Assembly (NCBI GenBank): GCA_017547145.1
Contig: JAFYQJ010000014.1
Coordinates: 186,001-250,000, forward strand
Direction: 5' to 3'
Origin: Paludibacteraceae bacterium
GTDB taxonomy: Bacteria; Bacteroidota; Bacteroidia; Bacteroidales; Paludibacteraceae
DNA length: 64,000 bases
The position numbers were made by a program, and so were the translations under genes. This document shows, in pieces, positions 8,726-17,573 of the stretch. Under the pieces are notes generated by a model that saw only the letters and a list, made by a program, of their open reading frames with translations, was not told the origin of the DNA and did no database searches. Each line of letters starts with the position of its first letter. Positions within the stretch are counted from its first letter, which is position 1.

Positions 8726-9415
8726 ATGACGATTAAAAAACATATTCCAAATACAATTACCTGCTTAAATCTTTTTTCAGGTATATTGGCAACAATGTCA
8801 GCTTATAATGAAAATTATAAGTTGACATTAATATTAGTACTTCTTTCGGCAGTTTTTGATTTTTTCGATGGGCTTTTCGCTCGTTGGTTGAAAGCCAATT
8901 CTTCTATTGGTAAGGAATTGGATTCGCTTGCGGATGTAGTAAGTTTTGGCTTGGTGCCGGGTATGGTAGCGTTCTCTTTATTAAAGCCATTGTCTGAAGT
9001 TTGTGTTGTATTACCTTATTGTGCGTTTTTAATTACAATTTTTTCGGCTGTACGTTTAGCAAAATTTAATATAGATGATAGGCAAACATCATCATTTATA
9101 GGTTTGGCTACTCCTGCAAATGCATTGTTTTGGGTCGCTTTGGCATTTGCGTATGCTGATGTTTCAAGTCAAGTGTTTTTGTGGATTTTGCTCTTGATGA
9201 GTTTCGCTTCAAGTGGTTTGTTGATATGTGAATTGCCAATGTTCTCGTTTAAAATGAAATCTTTGAAGTGGCAAGATGCCTACCAACAAATAATATTTTT
9301 AATTGGAGTTATAGGGTTAATTCTTGTTTTTGGAATAGTAGGAATGTGCTATTCTATTATATGGTATATAATTCTTTCTTTTATTTTCTACATGTCAAGT
9401 AGAAGAAAATCGTAA
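8726..9415 (+). CDS. pssA: CDP-diacylglycerol--serine O-phosphatidyltransferase
   Basis: Makes phosphatidylserine, the precursor of phosphatidylethanolamine, from CDP-diacylglycerol and serine at the inner membrane. The CDP-alcohol phosphatidyltransferase signature is complete: D45-x2-D48-G-x2-A-R53-x8-G62-x3-D66-x3-D70. Six or so membrane helices are visible. The ATG at 8726 is chosen over an upstream in-frame TTG because it gives MTIKKHIPNTITCLN, the usual start. 229 residues. It follows rnfA by one base, so it is transcribed with the rnf operon. Confidence 0.94.
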   Translation: MTIKKHIPNTITCLNLFSGILATMSAYNENYKLTLILVLLSAVFDFFDGLFARWLKANSSIGKELDSLADVVSFGLVPGMVAFSLLKPLSEVCVVLPYCAFLITIFSAVRLAKFNIDDRQTSSFIGLATPANALFWVALAFAYADVSSQVFLWILLLMSFASSGLLICELPMFSFKMKSLKWQDAYQQIIFLIGVIGLILVFGIVGMCYSIIWYIILSFIFYMSSRRKS

Positions 9416-9420
9416 TTTCT

Positions 9421-10965
9421 ATGAAAAATTTTTTTCTTATTGCTATCGTTTCGTTTCTTTTTTCGAATAATGCTATTGCAGCAAAACTTGCATGTGTAGC
9501 AGATAATCAATTTACAGGTAGAGGAAACACTAATGAGCGAATGCTTACGATAACAAAACCTGAAAACAAGAAGTTATCTTCTTTGACAATAGATATGAGG
9601 GGATGTTCTTCTATATCGGACGTAGTAAGAATAAAAATCTATTCTTCTTTGACGAATAAATTTGATGTTCGCGCAATATCGAATTATGAGGAACTTTGTG
9701 ATGTTTCTCCTAAAAAATCGGGAATTACAATATGTAAATTCAAGAAAAAAACGTCATTAGAACACATGTATTTGTTTGTTACTTATGAAATAAGTGAAAC
9801 AGCAAAAGAGGGGAATGTTGTTACAGCAAAACTGAAGAATTCTAATGTGGTAGCTTCGCGTGAGATATTGCTTCGTAGAACATTACTCTATAGTCCTGGG
9901 GATTATAATTCGAAAAATTATCGTATACCTGCTGCTATAACAGCTCACGATGGTTCGCTTGTAGTAGCTACCGATAAGCGTAAAAATAATCAAATAGATT
10001 TGCCAGAGGATATTGATGTGTTGGTGAATCGAAGCACTGATGGAGGGAAAACGTGGTCTGCTCCTCAAGTAATTGCAGAGGGAAAAGGGTTTGGTGCTGG
10101 CTTTGGAGATGCTTCTTTGGTTAAAACTGCCAATGAAAATGAATTATTGGCGATATATATTGGTGGACCAGGCTTTTTTACTTCTACGCCATCGGTTTGT
10201 CAACATGTATATGTGAACAAAAGTTATGATAATGGACAAACATGGACAGAGAAAATAGATATAACAAATCAACTTTATGGAGAAGGTTGCTTGAATGCTG
10301 AACGTCGTGATTGGAATGCAATGTTTATTTCGTCGGGAGCTGGTGTTTGTATGCGTGATGGGACAATAGCTTTTGTTGCGGTTGTTCGTGAAACTATCTC
10401 TGCTGAATTAGATGCTATTTCTAATTATGTGATTTATTCGGAAGATGCAGGAGAAACATGGAAACTTTCTACTTCTTGTATGGCAAATCATGGAAATGAA
10501 GGGAAAATAACAGAACTAAATGATGGTACTTGGTTAGTAAGTATTCGAAACCAACGTAGAGGAGAACGTTATTATAATATTTCTACGGATAGAGGAAAAA
10601 CTTGGAAAGGGCTTGAGCAGTGGAGCGAATTGGTGGAACCTGGCTGTAATGGTGATTTATATTATTACACTTCTATAGTCGATGGTTTTGATAAAAATAG
10701 AATTTTACATTCGATGCCTAACGATAGAAATCATCGTAAAAATGTTTCTGTATTTTTGAGTTATGATGAGGGAATTTCTTGGCCGATAGGAAAAACAATT
10801 TGTTCGACAGGTGCAGCATATTCTTCGATTTGCTCTTTGCCTGATGGAACAATAGGTGTGTATATTGAGGAAAATTACGAAGGAGAAGATTTTTCTATGT
10901 ATTTCTTAAATTTTTCGCTTGACTGGTTGACCGATGGTCGAGATATTTATTCATCTCCTAAATAA
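9421..10965 (+). CDS. Secreted exo-alpha-sialidase (GH33)
   Basis: Releases terminal sialic acid from glycoconjugates. The 514-residue product has an N-terminal signal peptide (cleavage near AIA-AKL, ~20). An N-terminal beta domain (~22-150) follows, then a six-blade propeller with the YRIP motif at 167-170 and five Asp boxes: STDGGKTW (205-212), SYDNGQTW (268-275), SEDAGETW (340-347), STDRGKTW (388-395) and SYDEGISW (447-454). R168 and the later arginines (SIRNQR, NDRNHR) fit the carboxylate-binding triad, and NEGKITE holds a candidate catalytic Glu. Periplasmic or outer membrane; no T9SS domain. It lies 5 bases after pssA at the end of the rnf operon, an unusual place for a glycosidase. Confidence 0.93.
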   Translation: MKNFFLIAIVSFLFSNNAIAAKLACVADNQFTGRGNTNERMLTITKPENKKLSSLTIDMRGCSSISDVVRIKIYSSLTNKFDVRAISNYEELCDVSPKKSGITICKFKKKTSLEHMYLFVTYEISETAKEGNVVTAKLKNSNVVASREILLRRTLLYSPGDYNSKNYRIPAAITAHDGSLVVATDKRKNNQIDLPEDIDVLVNRSTDGGKTWSAPQVIAEGKGFGAGFGDASLVKTANENELLAIYIGGPGFFTSTPSVCQHVYVNKSYDNGQTWTEKIDITNQLYGEGCLNAERRDWNAMFISSGAGVCMRDGTIAFVAVVRETISAELDAISNYVIYSEDAGETWKLSTSCMANHGNEGKITELNDGTWLVSIRNQRRGERYYNISTDRGKTWKGLEQWSELVEPGCNGDLYYYTSIVDGFDKNRILHSMPNDRNHRKNVSVFLSYDEGISWPIGKTICSTGAAYSSICSLPDGTIGVYIEENYEGEDFSMYFLNFSLDWLTDGRDIYSSPK

Positions 10966-10977
10966 TCTAAATAAATT

Positions 10978-11012
10978 AAAAAGGCTATAATTTTTAATTA
11001 TAGCCTTTTTTT
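10978..11012. terminator. Bidirectional terminator between sialidase and glyA
   Basis: AAAGGCTATAA and TTATAGCCTTT form an inverted repeat with A and T runs on both sides. It can end the rnf-sialidase transcript and the converging glyA transcript. Confidence 0.88.
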
Positions 11013-11029
11013 ATGAAGTTTGTTTCTTT

Positions 11030-12310
11030 TTACCAAGCAAACAAAGGATAGTTTGCCATCATTTCATTTACTTTTTGGCGAACTGCTTTTATTGTTTTTT
11101 CATCTTCAGGAGCTGATAAAACATCATCAATTAATTCTACAATAGCAGCCATTTCGTTTTCTTTCAAACCTCTCGTTGTGATAGCAGGTGTACCAAAACG
11201 TAAACCTGATGTTTGGAAAGGACTGCGAGAGTCGAATGGTACCATGTTTTTGTTTGTAGTGATATCGGCAGCAACTAATGCTTTTTCTGCAACTTTTCCT
11301 GAAAGTTCAGGGAATTTTGTTCGTAGGTCTACCAACATACAATGGTTGTCTGTACCTCCAGAGATAATTTTGTATCCTTTTTCGATAAATGCTTTTGCCA
11401 TTGCAGCAGCATTTTTTTGAACTTGTTGTTGATACACTTTGTATTCTGGTTGAAGAGCTTCGCCAAAGGCTACGGCTTTTGCAGCAATAACGTGTTCCAA
11501 TGGACCACCTTGAACGCCAGGGAATACTGCCGAATCAAGTAAAGCCGACATCATTTTAATTTCACCTTTTGGAGTCGTTTTTCCCCAAGGGTTAGGGAAG
11601 TCCTCGCCCATCAAAATAACACCTCCACGTGGACCACGGAGAGTTTTGTGTGTGGTAGAAGTTACGATGTGAGCGTATTTTATAGGATTGTTGAGCAGAC
11701 CTGCTGCAATAAGTCCTGCAGGGTGAGCCATGTCTACCATAAAAATAGCACCAATTTCGTCAGCTACTTTTCGTATACGAGCATAATCCCATTCGCGACT
11801 ATAGGCTGAAGCACCTGCAATAATCAATTTAGGTTTTTCAGTGCGAGCTACTTGTTCTAATTGCTCATAATCAACAAGTCCGTCTGTTTCGCGTACATTG
11901 TATTCTAGTGCTTGAAACATCAGTCCTGAAAAGTTCACTGGCGAACCATGAGAAAGATGTCCTCCATGTGATAGATTTAACCCTAAAAATTTATCTCCAG
12001 CATTTAAGCAAGCCATAAATACAGCCATGTTTGCTTGTGCCCCAGAATGAGGTTGAACATTAGCCCATTTAGCACCAAATAGTTCTTTGATACGTTCGAT
12101 AGCAATAGTTTCGCTTTCGTCAACTACTTCGCAACCTCCGTAGTAGCGTTTGCCAGGATAACCTTCAGCATATTTGTTTGTCAACACCGAACCCATTGCT
12201 TCTATTACTTGCTCACTTACAAAGTTCTCTGATGCAATAAGTTCAATACCTTTCATCTGACGCTCTCTTTCGCGGCGGATGATGTCAAAAATAAGATTGT
12301 CTCTTTCCAT
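11030..12310 (-). CDS. glyA: Serine hydroxymethyltransferase
   Basis: PLP enzyme that converts serine and tetrahydrofolate to glycine and 5,10-methylenetetrahydrofolate. The 426-residue product has the usual length. It shows the N-terminal IELIASENF segment, the [13 protein letters not shown] motif (~47-59) and the PLP-lysine motif [12 protein letters not shown] with Lys222. Cytoplasmic. It is monocistronic, with its own promoter at 12347-12377 and a terminator shared with the sialidase operon. Confidence 0.97.
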   Translation of the reverse strand: MERDNLIFDIIRRERERQMKGIELIASENFVSEQVIEAMGSVLTNKYAEGYPGKRYYGGCEVVDESETIAIERIKELFGAKWANVQPHSGAQANMAVFMACLNAGDKFLGLNLSHGGHLSHGSPVNFSGLMFQALEYNVRETDGLVDYEQLEQVARTEKPKLIIAGASAYSREWDYARIRKVADEIGAIFMVDMAHPAGLIAAGLLNNPIKYAHIVTSTTHKTLRGPRGGVILMGEDFPNPWGKTTPKGEIKMMSALLDSAVFPGVQGGPLEHVIAAKAVAFGEALQPEYKVYQQQVQKNAAAMAKAFIEKGYKIISGGTDNHCMLVDLRTKFPELSGKVAEKALVAADITTNKNMVPFDSRSPFQTSGLRFGTPAITTRGLKENEMAAIVELIDDVLSAPEDEKTIKAVRQKVNEMMANYPLFAW

Positions 12311-12346
12311 TGAGTTTTTTTATTAAAGGAGTGATATTTTAAAGCA

Positions 12347-12377
12347 CAAAGATAGTAGTTTTCTATGGTTTCGCAAA
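12347..12377 (-). promoter_or_regulatory. Promoter of glyA
   Basis: On the minus strand TTTG (12374-12377), a 19-base spacer and TATCTTTG (12347-12354) form a textbook Bacteroidota -33/-7 pair, ~37 bases before the glyA start. Confidence 0.75.
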
Positions 12378-12534
12378 TTTGTTTTGCGTCTAAAAAGCAC
12401 CAAAATTGCGTAATGAAGATGTGAATAAGGGCAAGATAATGATGCGAAAAAGAGTAAAATAAGCTAATGAGAAAAATAAATACTGAAAATGCTTGACAAA
12501 GGGTGGTGTGAAATAAAAATAAAAATGATAAATT

Positions 12535-12624
12535 ATGATTTACGACAATCATCCGAGCGAGGAGCAGATAATGCGGAAGGCGATAGAAATGAGCGACAAA
12601 CTAACCTCGGAAGAGGATATGTAA
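12535..12624 (+). CDS. Tiny ORF, 29 residues, unknown
   Basis: A 29-codon frame starting MIYDNHPSEE, strongly charged and helix-like. Its segment NHPSEEQIMRKAIEMS resembles the C-terminal segment ENPDEDRVLRIAILIS of the next small ORF. DNA around the two ends is also similar (CTAACCTCGGAAGAGG versus CTAATCTCGGAAGAGG). An in-frame stop two codons before the ATG fixes the start. No function known. It could be a genuine small protein or the decayed remnant of a duplicated gene. Confidence 0.35.
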   Translation: MIYDNHPSEEQIMRKAIEMSDKLTSEEDM

Positions 12625-12644
12625 AAACTAAAAACAACATTATT

Positions 12645-12860
12645 ATGCAGGACGAATTGAAGGAACTCAAAGAGGGTTTAAGAATTGGATTAAACGAACT
12701 AAATATGATACCAGACTCGAAGGTAGCAGTAGAATTGATGCTAAAGACAGAAAAACAAATATTGACAATGTTGGATTGGATTCTGAACCATATGGACGAG
12801 AATCCAGACGAAGATAGAGTTTTGAGGATAGCTATACTAATCTCGGAAGAGGTTCAGTAA
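12645..12860 (+). CDS. Small charged alpha-helical protein, unknown
   Basis: 71 residues starting MQDELKELKEGL, predicted helical, with heptad-like leucines and many Glu/Lys, and a C-terminal segment similar to the preceding 29-residue ORF. A longer in-frame extension back to 12489 exists, but its amino-acid usage is not protein-like and it overlaps the other small ORF, so the internal ATG is preferred. No promoter or homologous family recognised. It lies between glyA and the TRIC gene, tail-to-tail with the latter. Confidence 0.45.
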   Translation: MQDELKELKEGLRIGLNELNMIPDSKVAVELMLKTEKQILTMLDWILNHMDENPDEDRVLRIAILISEEVQ

Positions 12861-12881
12861 ATAAAGACAATAAAAAATGTT

Positions 12882-13493
12882 TTAATTTTTCATAAGTGGC
12901 AATCCTATTTTGTATTTTACTGCAAAAAAGCGTATTGCGAAAATACATGTCGCAGTAAGAGTTTGTGTAAGCATGGTGTTTAGGCCTGCTATAGAGCAAA
13001 GCCAATAAACAATACCGCCAATAACACATGCAGAGGCGTAAATCTCTTTTCGGAAAATAAGAGGTTCGATATTCAATAGTACATCACGTAAAATACCGCC
13101 AGCTGCACCAGTAATAGAGCCCATTATGATGGCGAGCCAAAAAGGGTATAAGTTTAATTCCAATGTTTTTTCTATTCCTACTACGACAAACAGGCATAAC
13201 CCAATGGTGTCGAAAATAAAAATCGTACGACTTACTTTTTCTATTTGTTTTTTGAATACTATAACACATAAAAATGCAGCAGCGGTGCATAGCAAATAAC
13301 TTCCTGTGTTCATCCAAAATGGAGGCAAATCGAGTAGTAGGTCGCGAATTGTACCGCCACCTACTGCGGTGATAAATCCTACCACATAAGCCCCAAACCA
13401 ATCGAATCGTTGCTGTGCAGCCATGCGGACTCCGCTTATTGCAAATGCAAATGTCCCAATATATTCAACCCAGTTGATAAAGTTAAAATTCAT
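12882..13493 (-). CDS. TRIC/UPF0126-family membrane channel
   Basis: Seven-helix membrane protein of the trimeric intracellular cation channel family (UPF0126, YadS-like). Two internal repeats are visible, each with its glycine hinge and arginine: AVGGGTIRDLLL (~43-54) and GAAGGILRDVLL (~128-139). Family members conduct K+, and some are reported as glycine transporters; the substrate here is unknown. 203 residues. It overlaps the stop of the upstream exonuclease-family gene by 4 bases, so the two are translationally coupled. Confidence 0.9.
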   Translation of the reverse strand: MNFNFINWVEYIGTFAFAISGVRMAAQQRFDWFGAYVVGFITAVGGGTIRDLLLDLPPFWMNTGSYLLCTAAAFLCVIVFKKQIEKVSRTIFIFDTIGLCLFVVVGIEKTLELNLYPFWLAIIMGSITGAAGGILRDVLLNIEPLIFRKEIYASACVIGGIVYWLCSIAGLNTMLTQTLTATCIFAIRFFAVKYKIGLPLMKN

Positions 13494-14530
13494 TTTCGTG
13501 TGTAGTTTAAGTCTAGATAAATTGGTAAATGGTCACTAAATCCGTTGTTGTATTTAAAACCGACATAGGTTCTAAAAGGTTTTTTGTATAGGTATTTTTC
13601 GTCGTTTTCAAGTAAAAAGTCGGGCGAAAAAATGTTAGCAGAAAAAGGTGTTGTTGTGATGCCTTTTTCGTCTATTAGCAGTGCTCCCGAAACGATTATT
13701 TGATTGAGTATCCCCCATTCTGCTTGATGTTTGTGTGTTCCAATGTTTGGATTTTCTTCCAAGCGTTTAGTAAGATTGTAAAGTAGATTCGGTTTTATTT
13801 CATCTTCTTTAGGTAGTTTTGCTTGTAGAATTTCGCTCATACTTTTGTTGTCGGGGTAGTCGTTAAAATCGCCCATAATGATGATTTTTGCATTTGGCGA
13901 ACAATTGCTGATACTGTCAGTTTTTGCTTTTAACGTTGCAGCAGCATCGCATCGTTTGCTTTCCGATTCAAGTTCGCCTCCTAAACGTGATGGAAAGTGG
14001 CAAACAAAAAGATGTAATGTGTCGGTTCCACAGAAAATACCTGCAACGTACAAAATGTCGCGAGTAGTAAGGTCGCTGTAATTGTTGAAACGAACTGCAA
14101 TGGCTTCGTTATGAAAAGGGCGGAATAAAGTGCGTTGGTATAGTAGACCTGTGTCGATGCCACGTCGGTCGGGGGAATCGAAATGAACGAATTGGTAGTT
14201 CATCGCCTTTAATGGAGAATATTTTGTTAAGTCAGTTAGCACTCGTGCGTTTTCTATTTCGCAAAGTCCAATGGCAAATGGTGGTTGTCCATCGTTAATG
14301 GCAGCTATTACTTTTGAAATTCGTCCAAGTTTTTTTTGATATTTTTCATAGTTCCAAGCACGACTTCCTTGTGGTGTGAATTCGTCATCGTTAGTCAATG
14401 AATCGTTTTTGTAATCAAACAAATTTTCGACATTGTAACTGACAAGCCTATATATAGTTTCTTGTGCTGAAAGTTTTTCGTTGCCAAACAATGAAACAAA
14501 AAATAGAGTTATGAAAAAAAATTTTTTCAT
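13490..14530 (-). CDS. Exported endonuclease/exonuclease/phosphatase family protein
   Basis: 346 residues. A signal peptide (~1-22, ending LSAQ) is followed by an EEP fold with the motifs SYNVENLFD near the N-terminus, LCEIEN (metal-binding Glu), MGDFNDYPDN in the middle and SDHLPIYLDL at the C-terminus (catalytic Asp-His). Such proteins are Mg2+-dependent phosphoesterases. In Bacteroidales the exported ones may act on extracellular DNA or on lipid or sugar phosphates. It is the middle gene of a three-gene minus-strand operon. The substrate is not known. Confidence 0.88.
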   Translation of the reverse strand: MKKFFFITLFFVSLFGNEKLSAQETIYRLVSYNVENLFDYKNDSLTNDDEFTPQGSRAWNYEKYQKKLGRISKVIAAINDGQPPFAIGLCEIENARVLTDLTKYSPLKAMNYQFVHFDSPDRRGIDTGLLYQRTLFRPFHNEAIAVRFNNYSDLTTRDILYVAGIFCGTDTLHLFVCHFPSRLGGELESESKRCDAAATLKAKTDSISNCSPNAKIIIMGDFNDYPDNKSMSEILQAKLPKEDEIKPNLLYNLTKRLEENPNIGTHKHQAEWGILNQIIVSGALLIDEKGITTTPFSANIFSPDFLLENDEKYLYKKPFRTYVGFKYNNGFSDHLPIYLDLNYTRK

Positions 14531-14535
14531 TTTTT

Positions 14536-15996
14536 TTATTGTTGAATTTTTTCGTAGGCACCAATGTCGGGTTTCCCGTCGGCAAATCTATTTATTCCGT
14601 TTTTGTCAGTCGGGTATATTGTTGCAACATCTTTGTTTGCTTTATTGCATGCAGGAGCATTGTTTAATAGCGTGAAATTGTAATACCCTGTTTGAGAAAT
14701 GTTTTCTATAGATGTGTTGACGAAAATGTTTGTGTTGGTTGTAGCATTTGCCCAAATAATATTGTTGAATTGTTTTGTGCTAATTTCGGATGATTTTATA
14801 AGGCAATCGCTAAAATAAAAGTTAAAGGCATTGTTTTGTTGTGAAATAGTGTCTTTATTTAAAGCGAGTTCTTCAGCTCTGTTACCAAACAAAATTGAGT
14901 TTTGAAAAACGGCAGATTGGAGTTCGTATAGGTAGAGCCAATTGCCATCAATGAAATAATTGCTAATTTGAACAGCAGGTGTCTCGCGTATTGCCCATTC
15001 GTAATAATTTGCAATTGTGCAATGTGTTATTCTGTTGTTCCCTCCTATAATGTTGAGACACGATGTTCCACAATTGGAAATCTCGGTATTAACGATATCG
15101 GTATTTCCATTTAATGTGTATATACCGTTATAGGTCATTGTATGAATACGAGAATTCTCGATATTTAGGTTGGGTTTGTTGGAAGTTGTTCCTAGTAGTA
15201 GAATACCATTTGTTCCTCCAATTATATTAACGTTTTTTAGTGAATGATTTCCGTTGGGTGATTGGAGATAAATACCTCCCCATTGCCCGGGTAAATATGC
15301 ATATGGCGTTTTGTTTATATCGTTCATTTTGTCTAGTCGATCACCTTGTATTTTTATCGGATTCTCGAGGGTACCTTCTGCTGTTAAGTTGCCGTTTATT
15401 ATAATATTAGCATTGTTGTGGAGAAAAATTTGTACGCCTTCTTCTAAAGTTAACGTGCAGCCATCTTTGACATTTAGGTAGTTGTATATTAAAAATGGTC
15501 GTGTGTTGTCAAGTGTGGTGTCGGAGGTAATTGTTTTGCTGTTGAAGATGGTAATGTTTTGCCCATAGGCAGATAGTTTTACTTGCTGGGTGTTGCCATT
15601 TGTATTAAATAAAATTGCATCTTGAATAAAAATAGGATTGTTGTCGTTTTGTTCAGAAATTGTTAATTCTACAAAAATAAAAATACTATCATTTGCAGGA
15701 ATGTCGATGTCATTAAATTTGTTTTCTGCGTCAATTAGCCCATTGACATTTAGCCTAAAATAAGATTGTGCTCCACTTGCTAATTGAATAGAACTAATGT
15801 TGATACTTTTTTTGTGATTATTGAAAACTAAAAAGGATTTAGTAGGTGATGCTATCGTATTGAAAAGTGTATCAAACGAAAGTTCTTCGGTAGAAAAATT
15901 GAGTTTATGTGTTGCATCGGTTGTATAATTGTCTTCGATGCACCCAAAAAGTGTTATCGAAACAATTATAAAAATAAACCACCGAGTTTTTTTCAT
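14536..15996 (-). CDS. Lipoprotein with right-handed parallel beta-helix
   Basis: 486 residues. A lipoprotein signal (MKKTRW..., lipobox TLFGC with Cys19) is followed by an immunoglobulin-like segment (~30-130) and repeated Asn- and Ile-rich rungs typical of a right-handed beta-helix (~170-400; for example NIIINGNLTAEGTLENP). The end mentions a cysteine-containing ACNKANKD segment and GKPDIGAYEK, a tail common in Bacteroidota chondroitinase-B-like and choice-of-anchor proteins. Cell-envelope, possibly polysaccharide-binding or surface-exposed; no catalytic residues recognised. First gene of the operon with the EEP protein (gap 5 bases). Confidence 0.85.
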   Translation of the reverse strand: MKKTRWFIFIIVSITLFGCIEDNYTTDATHKLNFSTEELSFDTLFNTIASPTKSFLVFNNHKKSINISSIQLASGAQSYFRLNVNGLIDAENKFNDIDIPANDSIFIFVELTISEQNDNNPIFIQDAILFNTNGNTQQVKLSAYGQNITIFNSKTITSDTTLDNTRPFLIYNYLNVKDGCTLTLEEGVQIFLHNNANIIINGNLTAEGTLENPIKIQGDRLDKMNDINKTPYAYLPGQWGGIYLQSPNGNHSLKNVNIIGGTNGILLLGTTSNKPNLNIENSRIHTMTYNGIYTLNGNTDIVNTEISNCGTSCLNIIGGNNRITHCTIANYYEWAIRETPAVQISNYFIDGNWLYLYELQSAVFQNSILFGNRAEELALNKDTISQQNNAFNFYFSDCLIKSSEISTKQFNNIIWANATTNTNIFVNTSIENISQTGYYNFTLLNNAPACNKANKDVATIYPTDKNGINRFADGKPDIGAYEKIQQ

Positions 15997-16035
15997 ATTA
16001 TTAAGAATATTTCTGCAAAATTAACAGAAAAAAGA

Positions 16036-16066
16036 TTGAGTGCACACAATTAAATGGTTACTTTTG
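16036..16066 (+). promoter_or_regulatory. Promoter of the 16096-17499 gene pair
   Basis: TTG at 16036-16038, a 20-base spacer and TACTTTTG at 16059-16066. The first start codon is 29 bases downstream. Confidence 0.65.
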
Positions 16067-16095
16067 TACATTCGTTATCTTAAAAAAGTAAAAAT

Positions 16096-16383
16096 ATGGC
16101 AAGTCGTAGAATTTTAAAGAAGAACATTCATTTCCTTTTGCACGAAGTTGCAATGGAGGCTTATGTAGGATATTTTCTTGTAAAAGAAATAGAAAGTGAA
16201 AAATTTTCTGATTTTATTAAACGTGTCTATGAACTTGATAAGGAGTTTGTAGCAAGAGTGAATCATCCAAGTGGAACTAACGATGCAAAGTTGGTAAAAG
16301 CATATTATAAAAAACTTGCGGAAGATTTTAATGAAAAAATCGCAGAACTAATTGAAGATTTAAAAACATTAACTCAAAAATAG
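16096..16383 (+). CDS. Conserved small helical protein, unknown
   Basis: 95 residues, wholly alpha-helical in appearance and rich in Lys, Glu and Phe, starting MASRRILKKNIHFLLHE. No signal peptide or membrane helix. The style matches small conserved Bacteroidota cytosolic proteins, but I cannot name a family. It has its own promoter and is followed after 6 bases by the DUF1573 gene, so the pair is probably an operon. Confidence 0.75.
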   Translation: MASRRILKKNIHFLLHEVAMEAYVGYFLVKEIESEKFSDFIKRVYELDKEFVARVNHPSGTNDAKLVKAYYKKLAEDFNEKIAELIEDLKTLTQK

Positions 16384-16389
16384 AGCGGT

Positions 16390-17499
16390 ATGAAAAGATA
16401 TGTATTTTTTTGCATGTTTTTCTTTTGCGTGCTATCATCTCAAGCTCAACGAAATGACGTAGGAGTAGTTTTTGCTGAAGAGTCATATAATTTTGGTTTA
16501 ATAAATGAATCGGGAGGGCTTGTTACTCACGATTTCGAATTTACAAATAGTGGTACTTCGCCTATAGTATTAAAATCGGTTAGAGCTTCGTGCGGTTGTA
16601 CTACACCAAATTATCCAAAAGCACCCATAGCTCCTGGGGTAACAAATAAAATTTCGGTAACGTATAATCCCCAAGGTCGCCCTGGAGTTTTTTCTAAATC
16701 GATAACAGTAGTTATAGGTGGCGATGCAAATAAACAAACTACTTATGTGTTGAAAATTTCAGGTGAAGTTATTCGCGAAAAATATCCAGTAAAGATAGGT
16801 TCGCTTAGTTTAGAACGTGAGCGATTGTCTTTTAAGGAAATCAAAAAAGGTGCTATTTTGGTTGACTCAATAGGTGTCTATAATAGTTCAGAAGAACCTT
16901 TTTTGGTGTCATTCCCTAATTGTCCAAAATATTTGTCAATAAAAATAATTCCACAAAGACCACTTGAAGGGCAACGAACAAACTATCTTTATCCAACTCA
17001 AACGGGTATAATGAAAATTACCTATAACTCTAAAAAATCGGAGCAATGGGGAAATCATGTAGATACGCTTTCGGTAGCTTTAAATGGAAAAATTGTAAAA
17101 ACGGGAATAGATACAAAGTTGTTTGTTTTTGCATTTTTGAAGGAAAATTTTGATAATTTGACAGCTGAACAGCGTTTAAAAGCTCCAATTGCAGAATTGG
17201 AAAAATTAAATGTTTCGCTCGGTGCTGTTAAAAAAGGAACAGGGAAAAAAGTGGCTATGACGTTGAAAAATGTTGGAATTTCTCCATTGAAAATTCGTTA
17301 TGTAGATTCAATGTGTGATTTTGTAAAGGTTACTTACGATAAGAATGTTATCGATCAAGGAAAAAGTGTAATTCTAAATATAGAATTGTTGCCTTTTGAG
17401 TTGCCAGAAATACATTTCCAAAAACGTATAGAGTTGGTTACAAATGATCCTTCAGTGCCAAAACAATATATAACATTGGAATGGGATGTTGTGAAATAA
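16390..17499 (+). CDS. Exported DUF1573-domain protein
   Basis: 369 residues with a signal peptide (~1-19, ending SSQAQ). A DUF1573 domain follows (~25-125), with FGLINESGG, THDFEFTNSG and the hallmark SCGCTTP near residue 77. More Ig-like beta domains (~135-369) follow, with YVDSMCDFVKV late in the sequence. DUF1573 proteins are abundant in Bacteroidota and adopt an ASPM/SPD-2/Hydin-like Ig fold; their function is poorly known. Periplasmic or outer-membrane periplasmic face. Confidence 0.88.
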   Translation: MKRYVFFCMFFFCVLSSQAQRNDVGVVFAEESYNFGLINESGGLVTHDFEFTNSGTSPIVLKSVRASCGCTTPNYPKAPIAPGVTNKISVTYNPQGRPGVFSKSITVVIGGDANKQTTYVLKISGEVIREKYPVKIGSLSLERERLSFKEIKKGAILVDSIGVYNSSEEPFLVSFPNCPKYLSIKIIPQRPLEGQRTNYLYPTQTGIMKITYNSKKSEQWGNHVDTLSVALNGKIVKTGIDTKLFVFAFLKENFDNLTAEQRLKAPIAELEKLNVSLGAVKKGTGKKVAMTLKNVGISPLKIRYVDSMCDFVKVTYDKNVIDQGKSVILNIELLPFELPEIHFQKRIELVTNDPSVPKQYITLEWDVVK

Positions 17500-17518
17500 A
17501 TAGATTTTAATTTAGTTT

Positions 17519-17557
17519 ACGGAATGTACTTAAGAAATCTCTTTCTGTGCGTTCCGT
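17519..17557 (+). terminator. Weak hairpin between DUF1573 gene and meaB
   Basis: ACGGAA (17519-17524) can pair with TTCCGT (17552-17557) around a large loop, followed by an AT-rich, T-biased stretch. It could be a terminator of the upstream gene or a leader structure of meaB. The long loop makes it a weak call. Confidence 0.35.
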
Positions 17558-17573
17558 ATTTTATTTATATACT

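Noticed and set aside
12489-12644. N-terminal extension of the 71-residue ORF
   Set aside because: The extension overlaps another small ORF, has unbalanced composition and lacks a better ribosome binding site.
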